From Polycyclovorans sp. (GTDB lineage Bacteria > Pseudomonadota > Gammaproteobacteria > Nevskiales > Nevskiaceae), in contig PAKU01000032.1 of assembly GCA_002706265.1 (NCBI GenBank), positions 1 to 64,000 of the forward strand: 64,000 nucleotides of DNA, written 5' to 3'. The notes below the pieces were generated by a model. That model had not been told where the DNA came from. It did not search any database and saw only the letters and a list, made by a program, of their open reading frames with translations. The translations under genes and the position numbers were made by a program. The stretch's first letter is position 1. Every line of letters starts with the position of its first letter. This document shows positions 22,510-30,967 of the stretch, in pieces.

Positions 22510-25152
22510 CTAAGCTGCTTCCACCGGTTGCAGGTCGGCGATGAGGGTGCGGATTTCGGGGAGGCACGATCCGCAGTTGCCGCCGGCGCGGAGTTTGGCG
22601 GTGACCGCTTGCGGGGTGAGGCACCCTCCGCGGATGGCCTTGAGGAGGGTGTTGCGGCCCACGCTGAAGCAGGCGCACACGGTGGGGCCGGCGTCGCCGC
22701 CCTTCAGCGGTGCGCCGGCCAGCAGGGCGGCGCGCTCGGGCACCGACAGCGCTCGTTCGCCGAAGCGGCCTGACAGCCATTCGCGGTGCGGCAGGTCGGC
22801 CCGCGGCGAGATGAACACGCAGGCCTGCAGGCGGTCGTTGACCAGCCACGCGGCGCGGTGAATGCCGGCCTCGGGGTCGGCGGCCTCGATCCAGTCGGCG
22901 TCGTCGGGCACGCCCAGCCAGCGGCGCAGGGCGGCGCTCCAGTCGTCGGGAATCTGGCGGCCGGCCATTTCGAAACGGACGTGGCCGGCGCCCTGCACCC
23001 GTACCCACCAGTCGGTGTGGGCCAGATCAACCGGCAATCGGCTCATCACGAAGCCCTGCCAGTTGACCGGGAACGGCACGACCCGCGCCGGGGTGTGCTT
23101 GAACGCAGGTTCGCCCGAGACCGGATCGACCACCGGGGCGACCAGGGCGCCCACACGGGCATCGGAGGCGGTGCGGTCGTTCCAGTGGATGGGCACGAAG
23201 GCTTCGCCGCGGCGCATGTCGCCGCTGCTGGTGGTCCGCGCCACCAGTGCGCCCCAGCGGGTTTGGACGCGGGCCAGCTCGCCGATGCGCACGCCCGACA
23301 GCAGGGCGTCTTCGGGGTGCAGGTCCACCACCGGCTCGGCGCGGTGGCCGGCAAGCGTGGGGGCCATTCCGGTGCGGCTCATGGTGTGCCACTGGTCGCG
23401 TACCCGGCCGGTGTTGAGCACCAGCGGCCAGTCGGCGTCGACCGCGTGGGGATAGCTGCGCGACGGGGTGGCGATCAGCCGGTAATGCGCCGGGGCGGTG
23501 GCGGCCGGCGTGTCGGCTGCGGGCACTGGCCAGCGCACCGGCTGCAGCGCGTCGTACTGCGCGGCGGTCATTCCGGAGAGGCCCCCCAGGTGCAGCAGTC
23601 GCGGGCTGTCGTCGGGCTGGTTGCCGGCGGCGGTGAGCCGGGTGTATTCGTCAAAGATCCCGGCCGCATGGGTGTAGTCAAAGTGCGCGCCCCAGCCCAT
23701 CTTTGCGGCGAAGCGACTCAGGATCCACCAGTCGGGCCGGGCCTCACCGGGCGCGGTGCGGAACGGCCGCTGCCGCGAGATGCAGCGCTCGGAGTTGGTG
23801 ACGGTGCCGTCGCGTTCGCCCCAGGTGGTGGCCGGCAGCAGCACGTCGGCCAGTGCGGTGGTGTCGGTGTGGGCCATGGCATCAGACACCACCACCAGCT
23901 CGGCGCGCGCCAGGGCAGCACGCACGCGGTCGGCGTCGGGCAGGCTCACGACCGGGTTGGTGGCCATGATCCACACGGCCTTCACGCGCCCTTCGTGCAG
24001 TGCCTCGAACAGGTCCACGGCCTTCAGGCCCGGCGTGTCGGCGATGCGCGGTGCCTGCCAGTGCTGCTGCACCAGCGCGCGGTGTCGGGGCGATTCCAGT
24101 TTGAGGTGCGCGGCAAGCTGGTTGGCCAGCCCGCCCACTTCGCGCCCGCCCATGGCGTTGGGCTGGCCGGTGATGGACAACGGCCCCATGCCGGGGCGGC
24201 CGATGCGTCCGGTGTACAGGTGGGCGTTGATGATGGCGTTGACCTTGTCGCTGCCGCTGGCCGACTGGTTGACGCCCTGCGAGAACAGCGTGACCACCTT
24301 TTCGGTGGTGGCAAACCAGTCTTCGAAGCGGGCCAGCGCCTCGGCCTGCACGCCACAGTCGGCGGCCACCTGCGCCGGGTCGTCGGCTTCGGCCCTGGCC
24401 GCCTGCACTGCGGCATCGGCGCCCGAAGTGCCGGCCAGAAAATCACCGCTGCCGGCGCCGACCTTGGCCAGGTGCACCAGCAGGCGGTTCCACAAGCGCA
24501 CGTCGCTGTCGGGCCGAATGGGCAGGTGCAGGTCGGCGAGGTCACAGGTGGCGGTGCGCCGTGGGTCGATGACCACCACCCGCATCTGCGGCCGGGCGGC
24601 CTTGGCCGCCGCCAGACGCTGGTAGAGCACCGGATGGCACCACGCCAGGTTGCTGCCGCTGAGAATCACCAGATCGGCCTGCTCCACGTCGGTGTAGGAC
24701 ACCGGCACCCAGTCCTCGCCGAAGGCGCGGGTGTGGCCGGCCACTGCCGACGACATGCACAGCCGCGAGTTGGTGTCGATGTTGGCGCTGCCGATGAAGC
24801 CCTTCATCAGCTTGTTGGCCACGTAATAGTCCTCGGTCAGCAGTTGGCCGGACACGTAGAAGGCCACGGCCTCGGGCCCGTGGGTGTCGATGATGCGGGC
24901 GAAACCGGCGGCCACCTCGTCCAGCGCCGCATCCCAGCTCACGGCCTGCGGCGCCGCGCCGCGGGCACGCCGCATGGGCTGCGTGAGCCGGCCGTGATCG
25001 CTCAGGGTTTCCCCCAGCGCCGCGCCCTTGACGCACAACCGACCCAGATTGGCCGGGTGCGCGGCGTCGCCCTGCACCGCCCAGCCATCGGTCTGCGCCT
25101 GAACCTGCACGCCGCAGCCCACGCCACAGTAGGGACAGGTGGTGCGGATCAC
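22510..25152 (-). CDS. nasA: Assimilatory nitrate reductase, catalytic subunit
   Basis: A GTG at 25152 with GAGG upstream is chosen; the frame reaches a TTG at 25251 but inside the preceding gene. The 880-residue cytoplasmic enzyme has an N-terminal [4Fe-4S] motif CPYCGVGCGV with a fourth Cys in GRLCVKG, the Mo-bisMGD domains of the prokaryotic molybdopterin family (SGSNLAWCHPVLYQRL, GPLSITGQPNAMGGREVGGL), and a C-terminal BFD-type [2Fe-2S] domain (CACFS, NCGSC). It reduces nitrate to nitrite. The C-terminal cluster probably receives electrons from the FAD part of the fusion encoded just upstream. It is last in the narK-nirB-nirD/FAD-nasA operon. Confidence 0.95.
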   Translation of the reverse strand: MIRTTCPYCGVGCGVQVQAQTDGWAVQGDAAHPANLGRLCVKGAALGETLSDHGRLTQPMRRARGAAPQAVSWDAALDEVAAGFARIIDTHGPEAVAFYVSGQLLTEDYYVANKLMKGFIGSANIDTNSRLCMSSAVAGHTRAFGEDWVPVSYTDVEQADLVILSGSNLAWCHPVLYQRLAAAKAARPQMRVVVIDPRRTATCDLADLHLPIRPDSDVRLWNRLLVHLAKVGAGSGDFLAGTSGADAAVQAARAEADDPAQVAADCGVQAEALARFEDWFATTEKVVTLFSQGVNQSASGSDKVNAIINAHLYTGRIGRPGMGPLSITGQPNAMGGREVGGLANQLAAHLKLESPRHRALVQQHWQAPRIADTPGLKAVDLFEALHEGRVKAVWIMATNPVVSLPDADRVRAALARAELVVVSDAMAHTDTTALADVLLPATTWGERDGTVTNSERCISRQRPFRTAPGEARPDWWILSRFAAKMGWGAHFDYTHAAGIFDEYTRLTAAGNQPDDSPRLLHLGGLSGMTAAQYDALQPVRWPVPAADTPAATAPAHYRLIATPSRSYPHAVDADWPLVLNTGRVRDQWHTMSRTGMAPTLAGHRAEPVVDLHPEDALLSGVRIGELARVQTRWGALVARTTSSGDMRRGEAFVPIHWNDRTASDARVGALVAPVVDPVSGEPAFKHTPARVVPFPVNWQGFVMSRLPVDLAHTDWWVRVQGAGHVRFEMAGRQIPDDWSAALRRWLGVPDDADWIEAADPEAGIHRAAWLVNDRLQACVFISPRADLPHREWLSGRFGERALSVPERAALLAGAPLKGGDAGPTVCACFSVGRNTLLKAIRGGCLTPQAVTAKLRAGGNCGSCLPEIRTLIADLQPVEAA

Positions 25153-25216
25153 CGCGCGGCCTCGGTCGGCGGTCGGCGGGGCCGAGTGCAGGCGCTGGCG
25201 CTGGCGGGGCGAGCGC

Positions 25217-26815
25217 TCACGCGGCCTCCGCGTCGCAGTAGGCCGCACCAAACAACAGCCGGCTGCGCTGTTCGCGGATGTCGACGCCGGCGCGGATCAG
25301 GTCGAAATACCAGGGTCCGTCGGCCGTATCGCCGAACAGCACCGCACCGATGATGCGGTCGTTCTTGAGCACCAGCCGTTTGTAGACGCCCCTGCGCGCG
25401 TCGTTGAGCACCAGATCTTCGGTGCCGGGACCGCCGCTGAAGTCGCCCGCCGAGTACACCTGCACGCCGCTGACCTTGAGCTGGGTGCCGGTGACCGAGC
25501 CGCGATAGGCGCCGCGCCCTTCTCCGGCGAGTTGTCCGGCGCAGATGCCGGCCTGCTCGTAGAGCGGCGCCACCAGCCCGTAGGTCTGGCTGCGGTGCTC
25601 GACGCACTCGCCCACGGCGTAGATGCGCGGATCGAAGGTCTGCAGGGTGTCGTTGACCAGCACGCCCCGGTTGCAGGCCAGGCCCGCGGACCGTGCAAGC
25701 CGGGCATCGGGCCGAATGCCGGCGGCAATGACCACCAGATCGGCCGGCAGCCGCTCGCCGCCCTTGAGCCGCAGGGCCGTCACCCGACCGTCGGCATCCC
25801 CTTCCAGCGCTTCGGTTTCGGCGCTAAGCCGCACCTGGACGCCGCGTGCGGCCAGGGTGTCCCGCAGCAGCGCGGCGGCGCGGGCATCGAGTTGGCGTTC
25901 CATCAGCCGGTCCATGAGGTGCACCACGGTCACCGCCATGCCGCGCGCGGCCAATCCGGTGGCGGCCTCAAGGCCCAGCAGGCCGCCGCCGATCACCACG
26001 GCGGGCCGGTGCGGGCCCACGGCGGCCTGCATGCGTTCCACGTCGTCGAGATCGCGGAAGGTCGTCACCCCGGCCAGATCGGTACCGGGGACGCGGGGCA
26101 CGAAGGGCTCGGAGCCGGTGGCCAACAGCAGCCGGTCGTAGGGCACCTTCACCCCTTTGCTCGACGTGACGGTGCGCCGCCCGCGGTCGATGCTGACCAC
26201 CGGGTCGCCGACATGCAGCGTGATGCCCTTTTCGGCATACCAGGCCACCGGGTGCAGGGTGATGTCTTCCACCCGCTTTTCCCCGGCCAGCACCGGCGAG
26301 AGCAGGATGCGGTTGTAGTTGCCGCGCGGCTCGGCGCCGAACACGGTGATGTGATACCGGCCGGGCGCGCGGTCCAGCAGTTCTTCCACGGCGCGCATGG
26401 CCGCCATGCCGTTGCCCACCACCACCAGTGACCGGGTCTTGGGCGTTTCGGCCACCGCCGGGGGTCGATAGACGCGCTTGACCTCGGGCAGCAGCCAGAT
26501 GGCGCCGGCCTCGACCCTTACGGGAAAGGCGTCACGCGACGCGGCCGGGTCTTCGAGACAGCGCCCGGTGGCCAGGCTGAAGTGCTGCTTGTAGATCGGG
26601 CTGGCGACCACGCGCTCGCCTTCGAGCCCGCCCAGCACGCCCCGCCACAGGACGTTGGCGCCCGAAAACGGGTCGTGGTTGTCGATGGCAAACACGCGGT
26701 CGTCACCGAGGCGGAAGATGGCGATCTGGCGCCCGTCCACCCGCGCGCAGGCGCCGGTCTCGGGCAGGATGGCGTCAAGCGGGCAGATGCGCTGCCACGA
26801 CGGCGCGGCGCTCAT
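25217..26815 (-). CDS. NirD domain fused to a FAD-NAD(P)H oxidoreductase
   Basis: This 532-residue fusion has a NirD-type Rieske fold at about residues 1-110 (NHDPFSGANVLWRG, ASPIYKQHFSLATGRC) that lacks the CxH/CxxH cluster ligands, as in ordinary NirD. It continues into a FAD/NAD domain: VVVGNGMAAMRA (about 132-143), the core motif LLLATGSEPFVPR, and VVIGGGLLGLEAA. There is no Fe-S or siroheme domain. It overlaps nirB by 4 bp (ATGA). Known: NirD is the small subunit of NADH nitrite reductase, and NasC/NasB-like flavoproteins feed NasA. Inference: one polypeptide joins both jobs, coupling nitrite and nitrate reduction stoichiometry. Confidence 0.88.
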   Translation of the reverse strand: MSAAPSWQRICPLDAILPETGACARVDGRQIAIFRLGDDRVFAIDNHDPFSGANVLWRGVLGGLEGERVVASPIYKQHFSLATGRCLEDPAASRDAFPVRVEAGAIWLLPEVKRVYRPPAVAETPKTRSLVVVGNGMAAMRAVEELLDRAPGRYHITVFGAEPRGNYNRILLSPVLAGEKRVEDITLHPVAWYAEKGITLHVGDPVVSIDRGRRTVTSSKGVKVPYDRLLLATGSEPFVPRVPGTDLAGVTTFRDLDDVERMQAAVGPHRPAVVIGGGLLGLEAATGLAARGMAVTVVHLMDRLMERQLDARAAALLRDTLAARGVQVRLSAETEALEGDADGRVTALRLKGGERLPADLVVIAAGIRPDARLARSAGLACNRGVLVNDTLQTFDPRIYAVGECVEHRSQTYGLVAPLYEQAGICAGQLAGEGRGAYRGSVTGTQLKVSGVQVYSAGDFSGGPGTEDLVLNDARRGVYKRLVLKNDRIIGAVLFGDTADGPWYFDLIRAGVDIREQRSRLLFGAAYCDAEAA

Positions 26816-29382
26816 GCTTCCACCGCCACGGGAATGCCCTTGAGCGAGGCCCGTTCCTCGGGATAGGCCGGCCGTTTCTGGCCCCGCTCCTCCACGTACA
26901 GCAAGTCGGTGTCACCCCCCTCGCCATTGATGAAGCTCTGGAAGCGGCGGCGTACGGCGGGCGTCTCGACGGCGGTTTTCCACTCGCATTGATAGGCGTC
27001 GATCACTGCGGTCATTTGCGCCTCGAGCTCGGCGGCCAGGCCCAGAGTGTCGTCGAGCACCACGCCCTTGAGATAGTCCAGCCCGCCTTCCAGGCCCTCG
27101 CGCCAGGTGCTGGTGCGCTGCAGCCGGTCGGCGGTGCGCACGTAGAACATCAGGAAGCGGTCGATCATGCGGATCAGGGTGGCCTCGTCCAGATCGGACG
27201 CCAGCAGTTCGGCGTGGCGCGGCTTCATGCCGCCATTGCCGCAGACGTAGAGGTTCCAGCCGCGTTCGGTGGCGATCACGCCCACATCCTTGCTCTGTGC
27301 CTCGGCGCATTCACGGGTGCAGCCCGACACCGCAAACTTGAGCTTGTGGGGCGAGCGCAGGCCCTTGTAGCGATGCTCCAGGCGGATGGCCAGACCCACC
27401 GAATCATCAACGCCGTAGCGGCACCAGGTGCTGCCGACGCAGCTTTTCACGGTGCGCACCGATTTGCCGTAGGCGTGTCCGGTCTCGAACCCGGCGGCGA
27501 TGAGTTCTTCCCAGATCTGCGGCAACTCGTGAACCTGCGCGCCGAACAGGTCCACGCGCTGGCCGCCGGTGATCTTGGTGTACAGGCCGTACTTCTTGGC
27601 CACTGCGCCCAGGGCGATCAGGCCGTCTGGGGTGATCTCGCCGCCGGCGATGCGCGGCACCACCGAGTAGGTGCCGTCGCGCTGGATGTTGCCCAGGAAG
27701 TAATCGTTGGAGTCTTGCAGCGGCGCCAGTTCGGGCTGCAGCACGAAGTCGTTCCAGCAGCTGGCCAGAATGCTGGCCACCGTGGGCTTGCAGATGTCGC
27801 AGCCGGCACCGCGCCCATGGGCCGCGAGGACCGTCTCGAAACTGCGCAGCTGGCCGACCCGCACCTGATGAAACAGCTCCTGCCGCGACAGCGGAAAGTG
27901 CTCGCACAGGTGGTTCTTGACCTCGACGCCGGACTTGGCCAGTTCGGCATTGAGCACCTTGGTCACCAGCGGCACGCAGCCGCCGCAGGAGGTGCCCGCC
28001 TTGGTGCAGCTCTTGACCTGCGCCAGGGTGACGCTGCCGCCCGCCACCGCGGCGCAGATCGCCCCTTTGCTGACATCGTTGCAGGAGCAGATCTGCGCAC
28101 TGTCGGGCAGGGCCGCGGCGCCACTGGCCGCACTGGGCGCGTCGTCATCACCGGCACCCAGCAGCAGGGTTTCGGGCCGCTCGGGCAACGGCAGATCGTT
28201 CTGCATCAACGACAGCCAGTCGCCGTAGTCACGCGCATCGCCCACCAGCACGGCGCCGATCAGGCGTTTGCCGTCGGCATCCATCACCAGCTTCTTGTAG
28301 CTGCCGCTGCGCTCGTCGTGAAACGACAGGGTGCGCGCCCCGGTGGTGGTGGCGTGGGCATCGCCAATCGAGGCCACGTCCACGCCCAGCAGCTTGAGCT
28401 TGGTGCTCATGTCGGCGCCGGCAAACGTCGCCGGCGGCGCGGCAGTGGCGGCCCCCAGATCGGCCAGCAGTTGCGCGGCGGCCACCCGGGCCATCTCGTA
28501 GCCGGGCGCCACCAGGCCGTAGCACCGGCCGTGGTGGGCGGCGCATTCGCCCACCGCGTACACATGGGGATCGCTGGTGCGGCACTGGTCATCAATGGTG
28601 ACGCCACCGCGCTCTGCCACGGTCAGGCCCGCCGTGCGCGCCAGCTCGTCACGCGGGCGAATGCCGGCCGAGAACACGATCAGATCGGTTTCCAGCGATT
28701 CGCCCCCGGCAAAGTGCATGGCGTGGCGCGCGGTCTTGCCGTCGCCAATCGACAGGGTCTGGGTGGCGGTGTGCACCACCACGCCCAGCGCCTCGATCTT
28801 GCGGCGCAGCAGCGCCCCGCCCGCTTCGTCCACCTGCACCGCCATCAGGCGCGGTGCAAATTCGACGACGTGGGTTTCAAGGCCCATGTCTTTCAGCGCC
28901 TTGGCGGCCTCCAGCCCCAGCAGACCGCCGCCGACCACGGTGCCCACGCGGCCGGTACGGCCCGCGGCCTGCATGGCTTCAAGGTCTTCGATGGTGCGGT
29001 AGACGAAGCAGCCCGAGCGGTCGCGCCCGTCGATGGGCGGCACGAACGGATACGAGCCCGTGGCCAGCACCAGCCGGTCGTAGGGCAGGATCTCGCCATC
29101 GGCCGTGGTGACGGTGCGGGCGGCGGTGTCGATGGCGCTGGCGCGGCAGCTCAGTCGCAGCACCGCCCCCATGGCCTCGTATTGCCCGGCCTGAACCAGC
29201 GACAGGTCGTCGGCCGTCTTGCCGCCAAAAAACGCCGAAAGCTGCACCCGGTCGTAGGCGGGGCGCGATTCTTCGCCCAGCACGGTGACCTGCACCGTGT
29301 CGCCCGCCAGATCGCAGAGCCGCTCGACAAAGCGGTGACCGATCATGCCGTTACCGATCACGACGATGTTGTGTTTGTTCAT
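26812..29382 (-). CDS. nirB: NAD(P)H nitrite reductase, large subunit
   Basis: The start at 29382 follows AAGGAG with 7 nt spacing; a longer frame overlaps narK. The 856-residue protein has a FAD motif (VVIGNGMIGHR), an NAD(P)H motif (VGGGLLGLEAAKAL), BFD [2Fe-2S] domain (CSCNDVSKG, CGGC), and the nitrite/sulfite reductase half. Siroheme/[4Fe-4S] ligands lie in SCVGSTWCRYG and VSGCTRECAEAQ. It reduces nitrite to ammonium in the cytoplasm using six electrons. Siroheme supply may depend on the HemD-like protein at 20736. Confidence 0.95.
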   Translation of the reverse strand: MNKHNIVVIGNGMIGHRFVERLCDLAGDTVQVTVLGEESRPAYDRVQLSAFFGGKTADDLSLVQAGQYEAMGAVLRLSCRASAIDTAARTVTTADGEILPYDRLVLATGSYPFVPPIDGRDRSGCFVYRTIEDLEAMQAAGRTGRVGTVVGGGLLGLEAAKALKDMGLETHVVEFAPRLMAVQVDEAGGALLRRKIEALGVVVHTATQTLSIGDGKTARHAMHFAGGESLETDLIVFSAGIRPRDELARTAGLTVAERGGVTIDDQCRTSDPHVYAVGECAAHHGRCYGLVAPGYEMARVAAAQLLADLGAATAAPPATFAGADMSTKLKLLGVDVASIGDAHATTTGARTLSFHDERSGSYKKLVMDADGKRLIGAVLVGDARDYGDWLSLMQNDLPLPERPETLLLGAGDDDAPSAASGAAALPDSAQICSCNDVSKGAICAAVAGGSVTLAQVKSCTKAGTSCGGCVPLVTKVLNAELAKSGVEVKNHLCEHFPLSRQELFHQVRVGQLRSFETVLAAHGRGAGCDICKPTVASILASCWNDFVLQPELAPLQDSNDYFLGNIQRDGTYSVVPRIAGGEITPDGLIALGAVAKKYGLYTKITGGQRVDLFGAQVHELPQIWEELIAAGFETGHAYGKSVRTVKSCVGSTWCRYGVDDSVGLAIRLEHRYKGLRSPHKLKFAVSGCTRECAEAQSKDVGVIATERGWNLYVCGNGGMKPRHAELLASDLDEATLIRMIDRFLMFYVRTADRLQRTSTWREGLEGGLDYLKGVVLDDTLGLAAELEAQMTAVIDAYQCEWKTAVETPAVRRRFQSFINGEGGDTDLLYVEERGQKRPAYPEERASLKGIPVAVEA

Positions 29383-29393
29383 CAGTTGCTCCT

Positions 29394-30701
29394 TCAAGAC
29401 GTGGCAGCGCGGCGGGACAGCGCTGCATCGAGCAGTGCCTCTTCGCGGGCGCGGTGTTCGGGGGAAAAGCGAATCGCCAGGGCGGCCAGCGCCACCACCA
29501 GCACGGTCACCCCCAGAATCGGCAGGGTGGCGGCCACGCTGCCGGTGAACTTGAGCAGCAGGCCGGCGCCCACGGCACCGATGTTGCCGCCGGCCCCGAC
29601 AATGCCGGCCACCCCGCCCAGCGCCTGCCGGTCGATGAACGGCACCAGCGCATAAGTGGCGCCGCAGGCCATGTGGGTGAACAGGCCGAAGACCAGCAAT
29701 GCCACCACCGCCATGCTGACGCCGGGCGAATAGGCGAACCAGAGCAGGCCCACGCCCTCGGCCAGCAGCAATACGAACAGCACCTGCCCGCGTGCCGACA
29801 GCCCTCCACGCCGGGCCCCGCGATCGGAAATCCAGCCGCCCAGCGCGCGGGCAAACAGGGCCAGCCCGCCAAAGGCGCCCACGGCCAGTCCGGCGCCGGT
29901 CATGCCCAGCTCGAAGTGATCGACGAAGTACAGCGCGGCACTGACATGAATAAAGATTTCGATGCCGAAGCTGGCCCCGTACACCAGGCTGAGCAGCCAC
30001 GCACGGTAGTTGGCCGCCGCAGCGCGGAAGCTCTTCCAGCCGCCTTTCTTGGCGCCCGCGCTGGTCCTGATATCACGCCCGGCGGGGCTGTCGTCGGCCC
30101 AGCGCCAGTACACCAGAGCCATGACCAACAGCGCGATGCCGGGCACCAGCAAGGCCACCCGCCAACCCAGGCCCTGCTCCACGCCCAGCATCATCACGGC
30201 GGCCAGCAACAGCGGCATCAGCGCCTGGGCCGCCCCACCGCCGGCATTGCCCCAGCCGGCGGCGGCGGCGTTGGCGGTGCCCACCACATTGGGCGCAAAC
30301 ATTACCGAGGTGTGCACCTGGGTAATGACAAAACTGGCGCCAATGGCGCCGATCAGCAGCCGGAAGACCAGGAAGGCTTCATAGCTCTGCGCGGTGGCCA
30401 CGCCCAGCACCGGCAACGCGCCCAGCCCCATGAGCACGGCGTAGGTGCGGCGCGGGCCGAAGCGGTCGCACAGCGGCCCGATGACCAGACGCACCAGAAT
30501 GGTGACGGCCACGGCGGCAATGTTGAGATTGGCGATCTGGTCCACCGAGAGATCGAACTCGGCGCGGATCACGGGCATCAGCGGCGCGACGGCGAACCAC
30601 GCGAAAAAGCAGGTAAAAAACGCCAGCCACGAGAGGTGGAACACGCGGATGGGGGTTTCGCGCAGACGGCGAAGATCGAGGTGCGTCGAGGGGTGAGACA
30701 T
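29394..30701 (-). CDS. narK: NarK-type MFS nitrate/nitrite transporter
   Basis: The ATG at 30701 is preceded by CGGAG; the frame extends upstream only through the regulatory leader. The 435-residue protein has about twelve membrane helices and the NarK/NasA family sequence: FHLSWLAFFTCFFAWFAVAPL at helix 1, and the glycine-rich nitrate signatures AAAAGWGNAGGGAAQALMP (helix 5) and GVAGIVGAGGNIGAVGAG (helix 11). It imports nitrate or exports nitrite. First gene of the minus-strand assimilation operon; nirB starts 11 nt after its stop. Confidence 0.92.
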   Translation of the reverse strand: MSHPSTHLDLRRLRETPIRVFHLSWLAFFTCFFAWFAVAPLMPVIRAEFDLSVDQIANLNIAAVAVTILVRLVIGPLCDRFGPRRTYAVLMGLGALPVLGVATAQSYEAFLVFRLLIGAIGASFVITQVHTSVMFAPNVVGTANAAAAGWGNAGGGAAQALMPLLLAAVMMLGVEQGLGWRVALLVPGIALLVMALVYWRWADDSPAGRDIRTSAGAKKGGWKSFRAAAANYRAWLLSLVYGASFGIEIFIHVSAALYFVDHFELGMTGAGLAVGAFGGLALFARALGGWISDRGARRGGLSARGQVLFVLLLAEGVGLLWFAYSPGVSMAVVALLVFGLFTHMACGATYALVPFIDRQALGGVAGIVGAGGNIGAVGAGLLLKFTGSVAATLPILGVTVLVVALAALAIRFSPEHRAREEALLDAALSRRAATS

Positions 30702-30776
30702 AGCGCTCCGAGGCTCACTGAAGAACAAAGTGTCGCGGGCGCCGTTGTCCGCAAGTGGGTGTCTTCGTTGACCCCC
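30702..30776 (-). promoter_or_regulatory. ANTAR-target leader without terminator; possible ribosome-site switch
   Basis: On the minus strand P1 is GGGGGTC, loop AACGAA, GACACCC (30776-30757, one G-A mismatch). P2 is GCGGAC, loop AACGGC, GCCCGC (30752-30735, one A-C mismatch). Both hexaloops have A1 and G4. No T-run terminator follows. Instead GCGCCCG, overlapping P2's loop end and 3' arm, can pair with CGG-A-GCGC (30710-30703), which contains the narK Shine-Dalgarno CGGAG, giving 7 bp with one bulged A. P2 would exclude this pairing. Seen: loops and complementarity. Inferred: NasT frees the ribosome site. Confidence 0.7.
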
Positions 30777-30787
30777 GCCCCTGAGAA

Positions 30788-30803
30788 AGCAAGCGGCGTG
30801 CCA
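30788..30803 (-). promoter_or_regulatory. Sigma-54 promoter of narK-nirB-nirD/FAD-nasA
   Basis: On the minus strand TGGCAC-GCCGC-TTGCT matches the sigma-54 consensus exactly. The predicted transcript start is near 30778, just before the first base of P1 (30776), so the RNA would open with the ANTAR hairpins. Confidence 0.85.
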
Positions 30804-30940
30804 GTCCCGCGTGCGCCAAAAACAGGCAGCATTCAGCTGCAACGGGCCGCAACGGGTCATGCACGCACCAGTTCCGCGCATGGCATCGCGAAACGCACCG
30901 TAACCATGCAGAGCAGGCCTCCAAATCGTGCATCTGGCCT

Positions 30941-30956
30941 CGGCACGTTCTTTGCA
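30941..30956 (+). promoter_or_regulatory. Sigma-54-like promoter of nasT-nasS
   Basis: CGGCAC-GTTCT-TTGCA matches the sigma-54 consensus except for the first -24 base. The predicted start is near 30967, at the annotated nasT ATG (30968). So the mRNA is either leaderless or nasT starts later, for example at 31004-31007. The site faces away from the narK promoter, giving a divergent pair. Confidence 0.65.
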
Positions 30957-30967
30957 CCGGCCCCCGC

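Noticed and set aside
22786..25353. 855-residue open frame opposite nasA
   Set aside because: Antisense shadow of a GC-biased gene; its sequence is Gly/Arg/His/Val-rich with no domain, while nasA on the other strand has all family motifs.
26989..29655. 888-residue open frame opposite nirB
   Set aside because: Mirror-frame artefact of high GC; no motifs, and nirB is unmistakable.
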